Source: an uncultured Phascolarctobacterium sp. (lineage in GTDB: Bacteria; Bacillota; Negativicutes; Acidaminococcales; Acidaminococcaceae). Taken from it: 37,652 bases of DNA. Position 1 is the stretch's first letter. Each line of letters begins with the position of its first letter. A program made the translations under genes and the position numbers. Location: assembly GCF_937920985.1 (NCBI RefSeq), contig NZ_CALDXR010000063.1, positions 1-37,652 of the forward strand. Direction: 5' to 3'. Of the stretch, positions 23,308 through 29,752 are shown in pieces. The notes under the pieces are model-generated. The model searched no databases and was not told the DNA's origin. It was given only the letters and a program-made list of their open reading frames with translations.

Positions 23308-24396
23308 TTATCCTTGCTGTGCATTATTATCTTGCAACTGTGCAATAATGTCTGTAAGAGTATTATTGGCAGTGAATGCCTTATAACGTTTCTCGCAGGT
23401 ACAAAAATCCACATGCCCATTAGGATAAGCATCTGAGGGAGGGTAGTTTATGACACCGTTGCCGCGACAGGTAGGACAATCTATCTGGAACTTAGGCTTG
23501 AATTTAAGCCATTCCTGTTGACTGAGAAAATTAGCAGGCATTTTGATATATCGCATATCAACGTCGCCTTTATGCATTGCATCAGCATAATTCTTGGCAG
23601 CGGCAATCAGATCGCTGATAGCAACGCCTTGGCTGACAAGGTCGCAAAATGCCTTATAAACAACATCACGCTTAGCCTGGCAACGAGGATAGCACTGCAT
23701 AAAAGCATCAAATCCCTGAGCAACAGGTAAACCAAAATTATCTACAGGTTTGCTTACGTTTATATTTACTTTAGTACTACTGGATGGTTCTATCTCTATC
23801 TCTTTCTCTATCTCTGTGTAACGGTCGTGAACATTGTTACAATTCGTCACATTGTTACGTATTTGCGTAACTGGGTTACTATTTTGCGTAACATCGTTAC
23901 GCACTGTAACACTGTTACATGTATGTGACGATGTATTATCCACAGTAACAACGTTACATTGATGTGTCACATTGTTACACTGTGGATAAGGGAGTTTGTT
24001 AAAATCATTATCATCAAGACACAACAAATTCTCTTTTTTCTTCTTCCTAGAGCGGCGCATTCTTTCAGCAGCATCACTTTCAGTTCCTATATGACTTATT
24101 GCCTCGATAAAATAATAATTATCACCATCGATTGTTAGCAAATTATACTGGTGAAGAAATTTTAATAAAAAATTAACAGCATTAGCGTCACTATCGAGAA
24201 TTAAAGCGAGCTCTTCGGCAAAAGTAGCTTCAACATGATCGAAATGCAAACATCCTTCCGTTTTTACAGAGCGAGATAATAAATTGATATAAAGAACGAT
24301 ATATGTATCACCACCTGGGATTTTTTGCAAACGCTTGATTTCGCGTGAGTCGAAAAAATCCGCACGCATTTTAAACCAATAATATTTTTTAGGCAT
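23308..24396 (-). CDS. Replisome organiser / replication initiator
   Basis: A 362-residue protein. Residues 1-115 match the N-terminal domain of phage replisome organisers (YYWFKMRADFFDSREIKRLQKIPGGDTYIVLYINLL, then FAEELALIL and LLTIDG). The middle (about 130-205) is a low-complexity Asn-Val-Thr-rich linker encoded by the iteron array. The C-terminal half has a DnaD-like helical segment (GFDAFMQCYPRCQAKRDVVYKAFCDLV) and a Cys4 cluster (CPTCRGNG...FCTCEK). It should bind the origin within its own gene and load the helicase. It lies in the operon behind SSB and the Cro-like gene. Confidence 0.85.
   Translation of the reverse strand: MPKKYYWFKMRADFFDSREIKRLQKIPGGDTYIVLYINLLSRSVKTEGCLHFDHVEATFAEELALILDSDANAVNFLLKFLHQYNLLTIDGDNYYFIEAISHIGTESDAAERMRRSRKKKKENLLCLDDNDFNKLPYPQCNNVTHQCNVVTVDNTSSHTCNSVTVRNDVTQNSNPVTQIRNNVTNCNNVHDRYTEIEKEIEIEPSSSTKVNINVSKPVDNFGLPVAQGFDAFMQCYPRCQAKRDVVYKAFCDLVSQGVAISDLIAAAKNYADAMHKGDVDMRYIKMPANFLSQQEWLKFKPKFQIDCPTCRGNGVINYPPSDAYPNGHVDFCTCEKRYKAFTANNTLTDIIAQLQDNNAQQG
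23831..23989. other. Putative replication origin inside the initiator gene
   Basis: The iteron ACATTGTTAC and close variants start at 23831, 23849, 23891, 23909, 23948 and 23969 (spacings of 18, 42, 18, 39, 21), with a weaker one near 23870. Two perfect DnaA boxes, TTATCCACA at 23936-23944 (plus) and its reverse TGTGGATAA at 23981-23989, face each other. Iterons with DnaA boxes inside an initiator gene are typical of plasmid and phage origins. Confidence 0.75.
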
Positions 24397-24407
24397 ATTT
24401 TGTTACC

Positions 24408-24836
24408 TCAAAACGGAATTTCCTCATCAAAGGGAACGGCAGCTCCGAACGCTTCCATACCTCTATCATTTTGCGAAGCAGTAGATGCAGAAGCATTCGT
24501 ATTTGTAGCAGTATTGCTAGCTTTCTTTTCAATAAAGTTAAAATTGCTAACAATAACTTCAGTCGCATAACGTTTCGAGCCATCTTTAGCATCATAGCTA
24601 CGTATCTGCAGACGACCTTCAATTAAAATACGCTGTCCCTTAGCAAAGCTATTACCACAAACCTCAGCCTGTTTGCCCCAGATAACAATAGGGATAAAAT
24701 CAGCTTCATGCTGGCCGTCCTGATTTACAAAGGGCCGGTCAACAGCAATCGTTCCTTGGCACACAACTTTGCCGGTAGAGGTATATCTCACCTCTGGATC
24801 ACGAGTGAAGCGGCCGAGTAAGATAATTTTATTCAT
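24408..24836 (-). CDS. ssb: Single-stranded DNA-binding protein
   Basis: A 142-residue canonical SSB: MNKIILLGRFTRDPEVRYT, FIPIVIWGKQAE, GQRILIEGRLQIRSYDAKDG, a Ser/Thr/Asn linker and the acidic tip DEEIPF. It can recruit host replication proteins, unlike the tail-less copy at 8199-8594. It lies between the upstream unknown gene (8-nt overlap) and the replisome organiser. Confidence 0.95.
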   Translation of the reverse strand: MNKIILLGRFTRDPEVRYTSTGKVVCQGTIAVDRPFVNQDGQHEADFIPIVIWGKQAEVCGNSFAKGQRILIEGRLQIRSYDAKDGSKRYATEVIVSNFNFIEKKASNTATNTNASASTASQNDRGMEAFGAAVPFDEEIPF

Positions 24837-25113
24837 GATTTAATTCACGTTCCTTTCGTTTAAGCATGTACTCATGTACAAGCTTTCTGATGCCATTTTT
24901 GGGATCTTCTTGATGTGCTTTTATTAAATTGTCTTGTCCAATTTCACGATAGATAGGTAGCATAATACTAGCAAGAGCCGTGCTGTAATGCTTAAGTCCT
25001 GGTATAAAAGGCTTATCTACGTGAGTTACGCTTTCCTCGCGGCTTATTACATGCCAGTCTTTGCGGTCTACTGTGATTTTGGCTTTAATGTTGTCATAGG
25101 ATTTTGCAAGCAT
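24829..25113 (-). CDS. Small helical protein in the replication operon
   Basis: A 94-residue basic protein (MLAKSYDNIKAKITVDRKDWHVISREE... ending KRKERELNHE). The ATG at 25113 has CAGGAGTG upstream. The longer frame starts within the gap to the Cro-like gene. It is coupled to ssb. Family unknown. Confidence 0.6.
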   Translation of the reverse strand: MLAKSYDNIKAKITVDRKDWHVISREESVTHVDKPFIPGLKHYSTALASIMLPIYREIGQDNLIKAHQEDPKNGIRKLVHEYMLKRKERELNHE

Positions 25114-25162
25114 GATTAAGCACTCCTGACAAAACAAAACTTACAGATGTACAATATGTACA

Positions 25163-25351
25163 TCATGACGGCAAAAAAATATCTTCAATAGAGGCTTTTA
25201 GTATTTTAGAAATTTTATACGCGAGTGTTAAAGAAGGCTTTTTTGTGCCAGCTTCTAAAAAGGCAATATATCTAACGGTAATGCCAGCTTCTACAGCTAA
25301 TTGTTCTTGGCTCATTCCTCTTGAAAGTCTATAAGTCTTTAATTTAGACAT
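25163..25351 (-). CDS. Cro-like XRE regulator
   Basis: A 62-residue, single-domain helix-turn-helix protein: LKTYRLSRGMSQEQLAVEAG, ITVRYIAFLEAGTKKPSLTLAYKISKIL. AAAGGAG precedes the ATG at 25351. It is first in the leftward operon with ssb and the initiator and divergent from the CI-like gene, the standard phage switch layout. Confidence 0.88.
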   Translation of the reverse strand: MSKLKTYRLSRGMSQEQLAVEAGITVRYIAFLEAGTKKPSLTLAYKISKILKASIEDIFLPS

Positions 25352-25376
25352 ATAAAAGCTCCTTTCTGCGTACATT

Positions 25377-25403
25377 TTGTACTGTACTTATTGTACAGTA
25401 CAA
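25377..25403. promoter_or_regulatory. Switch operator, perfect inverted repeat
   Basis: TTGTACTGTAC and its exact inverse GTACAGTACAA are separated by TTATT. It lies just upstream of the Cro-like gene in the divergent region. Confidence 0.75.
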
Positions 25404-25430
25404 GTGGTGGAATGTCAACACTGTTTTTGG

Positions 25431-25453
25431 TAAAATATATGTACTAACAGTAC
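25431..25453 (+). promoter_or_regulatory. CI-like gene promoter region and second operator
   Basis: Extended -10 TGGTAAAAT ending at 25436, then GTACTAACAGTAC (25441-25453), a palindrome sharing the GTACT/AGTAC half sites of the first operator. It would allow autoregulation of the CI-like repressor. Confidence 0.55.
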
Positions 25454-25469
25454 AGGTGGAGGAAAATCT

Positions 25470-25823
25470 ATGTTAGGCGAAATAATAAAAAATCTAAGGA
25501 CAAAATATAATATTACGCAAGCAGAATTAGCTACTTATTTAGGTGTTACGCCTAAAGCTGTATCATTTTATGAGTTGGGACAAAGAGAACCATCTAATGA
25601 GATGCTAGTAGCTTTAGCTAAAAAGTTTAATGTGACAACAGATTATCTTTTGGGGCTGAGAAATAGTAAGAATGGTTATATGCCTTTAACTCCTGCAGAA
25701 GAATCTCTGATAAAAAAAATTAGACAATTAGATGACGATGACCAAGAAGAATTAGAAGCAATTATTGATATGAAAATAACCAAACTACGCAAGAAGAATA
25801 TTGAAAAAGAAGGAATAGCTTAG
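25470..25823 (+). CDS. CI-like XRE repressor
   Basis: A 117-residue protein: helix-turn-helix at about 5-62 (NITQAELATYLGVTPKAVSFYELGQREPSNEM), then TTDYLLGL and a helical C-terminus. GGTGGAGG precedes the ATG. It lacks a LexA-type peptidase domain, so induction would need another signal or partner. It probably represses the leftward replication operon through the operators between the two genes. Confidence 0.88.
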   Translation: MLGEIIKNLRTKYNITQAELATYLGVTPKAVSFYELGQREPSNEMLVALAKKFNVTTDYLLGLRNSKNGYMPLTPAEESLIKKIRQLDDDDQEELEAIIDMKITKLRKKNIEKEGIA

Positions 25824-25850
25824 TTCTTATTAAATTTAAAGGTGATCAAG

Positions 25851-26777
25851 ATGAATGAAAAAGATATTGATTCTGTTACGGTATTAGATAATATAACTCC
25901 TATAATAGAAGGTGGCAACGAAACTATTACTGTATCAGGCAAAGTATTTGATTTTAAGGTATCTGATGATAATAGCTATGCTACTTTTAGATTAAATTAT
26001 GACAAAGATTTTGCAGTTAATATTTATATTGATTCTTATAACTGGAAGAAGCTGCTGAATGTCGGAGTTAAATTAAAGGAAAAAGATTATGTGAAGGTTT
26101 CTGGATATCCTGATTTATGGAAACAGAAAGATAAAAACAATAAATTTATCTTGCAAATAAAGGCCAGAACAATTTACCATAACGAAGAAAAAACAAATTA
26201 TTACTGTCCTCCTAACAATAAACCTAAAGCATTACCAGAAAATCCTAAAATTACATTAATATCTAATGTTAGTGGTGCCGGTGCTCAAGACTTTTTGCGT
26301 ATACTTAGTCGCAATAAAAATATTGATATCACAAAAGTTAATGTCCCCATGGAGGGTGATAAGGCTTTAGAAGAAATTCCTGCAGTAATAAAAGCAGCTA
26401 ATGATAGTAATCACGCAAATCTTATTTGCATAGTCCGTGGTGGCGGTGATCCGATTGGAATAAGATACATTTTTGATAATGAAAAAATATGTCAATCTAT
26501 TACAAATTCCAAAAAGCCTGTTCTGATTGGCGTAGGACATACAAAAGACTTTACTAATGCTGATAGAGCATCCGACGCTCCATTTAATAAGAATGGATCA
26601 CATAATTATTTTATAACTCCAACAGACTTGGCCAATTATATTAATAAGCATTATTACAAAAGCATAAAACAATCTGCATCTACTTCTATAGATACAACTA
26701 TAGCAAGTACAAGCTATAATAAGTACCTTATTGTTGTTATAGTAATACTATTGCTCTATATTTTCTTTGTGAAATAA
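25851..26777 (+). CDS. ExoVII large-subunit-like protein with a C-terminal membrane anchor
   Basis: A 308-residue protein. The N-terminal OB-like domain (about 25-112) is followed by an XseA catalytic-type domain: ITLISNVSGAGAQDFLRIL (134-152), CIVRGGGDP (193-201), FDNEKICQSI and VLIGVGHTKDF (224-234). The XseA Asp/His-rich GHExD pattern is changed to GHTKD, and the long coiled-coil that binds XseB is absent. Instead a single membrane helix ends the chain (291-307). The ATG at 25851 follows AAAGGTG. It is probably in one transcript with the CI-like gene, which suits an immunity or exclusion role. That is inference. Confidence 0.75.
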   Translation: MNEKDIDSVTVLDNITPIIEGGNETITVSGKVFDFKVSDDNSYATFRLNYDKDFAVNIYIDSYNWKKLLNVGVKLKEKDYVKVSGYPDLWKQKDKNNKFILQIKARTIYHNEEKTNYYCPPNNKPKALPENPKITLISNVSGAGAQDFLRILSRNKNIDITKVNVPMEGDKALEEIPAVIKAANDSNHANLICIVRGGGDPIGIRYIFDNEKICQSITNSKKPVLIGVGHTKDFTNADRASDAPFNKNGSHNYFITPTDLANYINKHYYKSIKQSASTSIDTTIASTSYNKYLIVVIVILLLYIFFVK

Positions 26778-26782
26778 AAAAG

Positions 26783-26799
26783 AGCTGCATAAAGCAGCT
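26783..26799 (-). terminator. Hairpin with T-run on the minus strand
   Basis: AGCTGC/GCAGCT with an ATAAA loop. T-rich sequence follows on the minus strand. It may end leftward transcripts, including read-through from the toxin gene. Confidence 0.4.
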
Positions 26800-26810
26800 A
26801 ATAATAAAAT

Positions 26811-26839
26811 TTGACAATCCAGAACGCTCGTGGTAAGAT
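26811..26839 (+). promoter_or_regulatory. Promoter of antisense RNA A
   Basis: TTGACA, a 17-bp spacer and TAAGAT. The sequence is identical to the promoter at 27781-27809. Confidence 0.8.
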
Positions 26840-26845
26840 AAGGAT

Positions 26846-26917
26846 AACCAAAGTAGACCATGTGAAGCATTGGCTTCACGCAAAAGAAAACCCCCGAGTG
26901 CCAGCTCGGGGGTTTTT
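26846..26917 (+). ncRNA. Small RNA A, probable type I antitoxin
   Basis: A transcript of about 72 nt predicted from a consensus promoter to an intrinsic terminator (CCCCCGAG/CTCGGGGG then TTTTT, 26891-26917). An internal hairpin GTGAAGC/GCTTCAC lies at 26862-26879. AAAGTAGACCATGT (26850-26863) also occurs at 27004-27017 on the same strand, that is, antisense to codons 4-8 of the convergent toxin gene. The toxin's 3' end meets this RNA's terminator. This matches the two-site pairing of par/Fst systems. Confidence 0.75.
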
Positions 26918-26936
26918 AATTTAGGCTGGCTGTGTA

Positions 26937-27026
26937 CTAAAAATGTCTATCCAGCCATTTGCAAATGTAGTAACCAGCTACAGATGCTGCGACAGACACC
27001 CAAAAAGTAGACCATGTTTCTAGCAT
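26937..27026 (-). CDS. Type I toxin, 29-residue membrane peptide
   Basis: Starts MLETWSTFWVSVAASVAG and ends YYICKWLDRHF: one membrane helix with a short charged end, resembling small membrane toxins of Firmicutes. AAGGAGG (27035-27041) lies 8 nt before the ATG. The promoter on the minus strand is TTGCAT (27092-27097), a 17-bp spacer and TATAAT (27069-27074). The gene is convergent with small RNA A, which carries a 14-nt complement to its early codons. It would depolarise or damage the membrane if unpaired, as known for such toxins. Confidence 0.75.
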   Translation of the reverse strand: MLETWSTFWVSVAASVAGYYICKWLDRHF

Positions 27027-27068
27027 CAGCTACACCTCCTTCCTGCTGGAAAGAGTCACAGCGTTTTT

Positions 27069-27097
27069 ATTATAACAAAATAACATTATAAATGCAA
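27069..27097 (-). promoter_or_regulatory. Toxin promoter
   Basis: On the minus strand: TTGCAT, 17-bp spacer, TATAAT. It is back to back with the promoter of small RNA B at 27100. Confidence 0.65.
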
Positions 27098-27134
27098 AAT
27101 TGACAATTTAAAATTCTCGTGGTACGATAAGGGT

Positions 27135-27207
27135 AACCAAACGAATAGGCTGCGTGAGCATAACTACACGCAAAAGAAAACCCCCAGAGTGCCAGCTCTG
27201 GGGGTTT
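27135..27207 (+). ncRNA. Small RNA B, homologue of RNA A without an adjacent toxin
   Basis: The promoter TTGACA (27100-27105), 17 bp, TACGAT (27123-27128) leads to a transcript ending in CCCCCAGAG/CTCTGGGGG and TTTT (27181-27207). It shares CTCGTGGTA in the promoter, the GATAAGGGTAACCAAA start, the ACGCAAAAGAAAACCCCC stretch and the terminator with RNA A. Its internal pairing region differs (CGAATAGGCTGCGTGAGC). The sequence just past the terminator (AATTTAGGCTAGCTG) also resembles that past RNA A, but the toxin frame is missing. Confidence 0.65.
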
Positions 27208-27241
27208 TCAATTTAGGCTAGCTGCTCGTGGTAATTAGACA

Positions 27242-27278
27242 TTGACATTAGCGCCCCGCTGTAGTACAATGTATTACA
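27242..27278 (+). promoter_or_regulatory. relBE promoter and operator
   Basis: TTGACA (27242-27247), 17 bp, TACAAT (27265-27270). Two palindromic boxes, TGTAGTACA and TGTATTACA (27260-27278), cover the -10 region, fitting autorepression by the antitoxin. Confidence 0.75.
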
Positions 27279-27296
27279 AGGAAAGGAGCTGATATT

Positions 27297-27518
27297 ATGA
27301 CATTTTCTATTAGATTGACACCGGAAGAAAGAACTCTTGCTGAGAGCTATGCAAAATTACATGCTGTTTCTTTGGGAGATGCATTTAAACGAGCACTTTT
27401 TGAACGCATTGAAGATGAATACGATATTGCTGTTGCTGATGAAGCGTATAACGAATATATTAATAGCGGTAAAAAAAGCAAACCAATCTCTGCTCTTTGG
27501 AAAGAGCTTGACTTATGA
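27297..27518 (+). CDS. relB: RelB-like antitoxin
   Basis: A 73-residue protein with an N-terminal RHH pattern (MTFSIRLTPEERTLAESYAKLHAVSLGDAFKRA) and an acidic C-terminal tail that would wrap the toxin. GGAAAGGAG lies upstream. The gene overlaps the toxin start by 4 nt (ATGA). Confidence 0.9.
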   Translation: MTFSIRLTPEERTLAESYAKLHAVSLGDAFKRALFERIEDEYDIAVADEAYNEYINSGKKSKPISALWKELDL

Positions 27519-27784
27519 GTTACAGTATTGAAACAACCGCTAGGTTTAACAAAGAGTTCAAGAAGTTAGATAAATATACACAACGCATGATAAAAGGCTG
27601 GATTGAAAAGAATTTAGTTGGAGAAGAAAATCCACGTCGTCATGGAAAAGGTTTAACTGCTAATAGAAGCGGGCAATGGCGCTATAGAATTGGTGATTAT
27701 CGTCTTCTTTGTCACATAGATGATGGTAAATTAATTATATTAGCATTGTCAGTTGGACACAGAAGAGAAATATACGAATTTTGA
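27515..27784 (+). CDS. relE: RelE-family mRNA interferase toxin
   Basis: An 89-residue RelE/ParE-fold protein: SIETTARFNKEFKKLDK, ENPRRHGKGLTANRSGQWRYRIGDYRLLC, and the end LSVGHRREIYEF. The conserved Arg and Tyr positions of RelE toxins are present. Its stop codon overlaps the -35 box of the small RNA C promoter. Confidence 0.92.
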   Translation: MSYSIETTARFNKEFKKLDKYTQRMIKGWIEKNLVGEENPRRHGKGLTANRSGQWRYRIGDYRLLCHIDDGKLIILALSVGHRREIYEF

Positions 27785-27815
27785 CAATCCAGAACGCTCG
27801 TGGTAAGATATTTTT

Positions 27816-27888
27816 GACAAAAGAAAGAGCTGTGGAACATACTTCCCACGCAAAAAAGAAAACCCCGAGCTGGCACTCGGGGTTTTTC
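27816..27888 (+). ncRNA. Small RNA C, homologue of RNA A without an adjacent toxin
   Basis: Promoter TTGACA (27781-27786), 17 bp, TAAGAT (27804-27809), identical in the whole 30-bp stretch to the RNA A promoter. The terminator CCCCGAG/CTCGGGG with TTTTT ends at 27887. The internal part (AAGAGCTGTGGAACATACTTCCC) is different from RNA A and RNA B, so its target would differ. Confidence 0.65.
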
Positions 27889-27934
27889 AAGTTTCAGGTG
27901 CACAAAATAAATTAATAAATAAGAGGTGAGAGGC

Positions 27935-29410
27935 ATGAGAGCTGTATTATATGCACGCTATTCATCAGATAATCAGCGCTATGAATCCATATCCGGACAA
28001 TTTCATTGCAGCGAAGAATACTGTAAGCGCAAGGGTTATAACATCGTGCATTACTATTACGATGAAGCAAAGAGCGGCACGACTATAGCAGGTCGTGAGC
28101 AATTCAATCAGATGATTGCTGATGCAGCACGTGATATATTTGATGTCATAGTATTTTACCAGATTGACCGCACAGCACGTAATGAAATGGACTATTATGC
28201 AAGCGTGAATAAGCTTCTGGAATTAGGTATACGCTACGAATATAGCGCAGAGGGTATAGATGTATCAACTCCGAACGGAAAGCTTACAGAGGGCGTTAAA
28301 GTGGCTGTAGCAGCGTTCTTTTCTAGAGACCTGTCTATAAAGATTAAGCGCGGCAAAAAAGAGAATACACTGCAGAAGAAGCATAATGGCGGCATAGCTC
28401 CTCTTGGTTATGATATTGCTGCTGATGGTACTTATATAATTAATGATTATGAGGCTGTTGCAGTCAAAAAAATCTTTGCTATGAAATTAGACGGACAGGG
28501 ATATGGAAAGATAGTTGACTGGCTCAAGGCTAATGGTTATAAAACTAAACGTGGTGGATACTATAGCAAAGGTAGCATACATGATATACTTTGCAACCGC
28601 AAGTATATTGGTATGTTAGAAATGGGAAAAACATCTAAACATAATAGCAAAGAGAAGGTTGATGACTATATGGAAATCAAGGATGCTATACCGAAAATTA
28701 TAGATACGAAAGATTTTGCAGCTGTACAAGATATTCTTGCGGCACGTCGTAATGGTAAAGCTAATGCCAAAGAGGTTTATGCTCTTAGTGGGCGTATTTT
28801 CTGCCAGTGTGGTGCTGCTATGACGGGGCATAGAATTGGTGCTAAAGGTAATAAGTACAGCTATTACGTATGTGGCACACAACGTTATAAACATGGCGAT
28901 TGTGATATACCGATGATTCGCAAGGATAAGATAGAATTTATTACATATCTTACGATTGTTGACTATATCAAAGTAAATAAAAAATCTATCATTGCAGAAT
29001 TCATGTGCCAAGCTGAAAGCAATGAAGATAAAGTGCGTGAAAATGAACTGCGCAAGAGAATTAATGCACAAAAAAACAAGGCGAAGAAGCTTCTTGCCTT
29101 GTATGATGGTTCGGATGATTTAATTTTAGATGCCTATAAGGATGCTAAGAGAACCTTAGATATGATGGAAGCAGAATTAGCGTCTATGGTTCAGCGTGAT
29201 ACTAATAATATCAATCCAGAAGTACTGGAAGTATTCATAGATTCTATGTTGATGGAAGCAGGCTATTCTGATGCCTTCTTAAAGGATTTCTTTACGTCTT
29301 TAAACGTCAAGGTCACAGTAAATAAAATAAACGCTGAAATTCAGTTGAATCTCAGCGTTTTCCCATTCGTGGTAGCGCTAAAGGGAATCGAACCCTTGAT
29401 TTCGCCTTGA
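27935..29410 (+). CDS. Large serine recombinase (integrase)
   Basis: A 491-residue protein. The catalytic domain starts VLYARYSSDNQR (catalytic Ser at about residue 10-11), with FYQIDRTARN; the Recombinase domain is at about 150-260 (PLGYDIAADGTYIIND...GYYSKGSIHDILCNRKYIG); the zinc ribbon is CQCGAAM...YYVCGTQ...GDCD; a coiled-coil follows. It probably integrates and excises the element. The ATG at 27935 follows AAGAGGTGAG. A GTG at 27926 is the alternative. The last 13 or so codons are read from the antisense of tRNA-Glu, and a terminator-like hairpin lies inside the frame, so the true end may depend on integration. Confidence 0.9.
   Translation: MRAVLYARYSSDNQRYESISGQFHCSEEYCKRKGYNIVHYYYDEAKSGTTIAGREQFNQMIADAARDIFDVIVFYQIDRTARNEMDYYASVNKLLELGIRYEYSAEGIDVSTPNGKLTEGVKVAVAAFFSRDLSIKIKRGKKENTLQKKHNGGIAPLGYDIAADGTYIINDYEAVAVKKIFAMKLDGQGYGKIVDWLKANGYKTKRGGYYSKGSIHDILCNRKYIGMLEMGKTSKHNSKEKVDDYMEIKDAIPKIIDTKDFAAVQDILAARRNGKANAKEVYALSGRIFCQCGAAMTGHRIGAKGNKYSYYVCGTQRYKHGDCDIPMIRKDKIEFITYLTIVDYIKVNKKSIIAEFMCQAESNEDKVRENELRKRINAQKNKAKKLLALYDGSDDLILDAYKDAKRTLDMMEAELASMVQRDTNNINPEVLEVFIDSMLMEAGYSDAFLKDFFTSLNVKVTVNKINAEIQLNLSVFPFVVALKGIEPLISP
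29336..29361 (+). terminator. Terminator-like hairpin within the recombinase 3' end
   Basis: AACGCTGA/TCAGCGTT stem followed by TTCCC, about 50 nt before the annotated stop. It may mark the original end of the element's integrase transcript. Confidence 0.5.
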
Positions 29411-29444
29411 GAGGGCGACGTCTTAGCCGCTTGACCATAGCGCC
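29370..29444 (-). tRNA. tRNA-Glu (CTC)
   Basis: Cloverleaf with acceptor GGCGCTA/TAGCGCT, anticodon loop CTCTCAA (CTC) and GGTTCGATTCC T-arm, with encoded CCA. Its 3' end faces the element and is overlapped by the end of the integrase gene, so it is probably the attachment target. Confidence 0.93.
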
Positions 29445-29447
29445 ATT

Positions 29448-29521
29448 TGGCTCCGGGACTAGGACTCGAACCCAGACCGAATGATCCAGAGTCACTTGTG
29501 CTACCATTACACCATCCCGGA
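29448..29521 (-). tRNA. tRNA-Gln (CTG)
   Basis: Acceptor TCCGGGA/TCCCGGA, anticodon loop CTCTGGA (CTG), T-arm GGTTCGAGTCC and encoded CCA. It is transcribed together with tRNA-Glu. Confidence 0.93.
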
Positions 29522-29561
29522 GTAGCAGTTCTTTTTGAGCACGCTCATCAGAACAATAACA

Positions 29562-29590
29562 ATTATAGCAGAAGGATAAGGATTGGTCAA
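29562..29590 (-). promoter_or_regulatory. Promoter of tRNA-Gln/tRNA-Glu
   Basis: On the minus strand: TTGACC, 17-bp spacer, TATAAT, about 40 bp upstream of tRNA-Gln. Confidence 0.75.
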
Positions 29591-29665
29591 GTACTTTTTT
29601 GAAAAAAATATAATTTTTTTTGAAAAAGTTGGCAGAAGACAGGCAACGTTTGTTTGAATTATAGA

Positions 29666-29694
29666 TTGACGCATATGCTTTAGCATGATAAAAT
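29666..29694 (+). promoter_or_regulatory. Promoter of sbcDC
   Basis: TTGACG, 17-bp spacer containing the palindrome CATGCTAAAGCATATG-like (CATATGCTTTAGCATG), then TAAAAT. Confidence 0.6.
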
Positions 29695-29752
29695 CAAGAT
29701 AATACAATGATTATATAACAGTGAATAAATATTCGTGACTAGGGGTGATAGC

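Noticed and set aside
1..29370. CRISPR array
   Set aside because: The repeats present are leader elements, box arrays and iterons. None has the uniform repeat-spacer pattern of CRISPR.
1..29370. Conjugation relaxase or type IV secretion genes
   Set aside because: Apart from the PcfJ-like protein I found no relaxase, coupling ATPase or VirB4-type gene in the window, so conjugative ability cannot be claimed.
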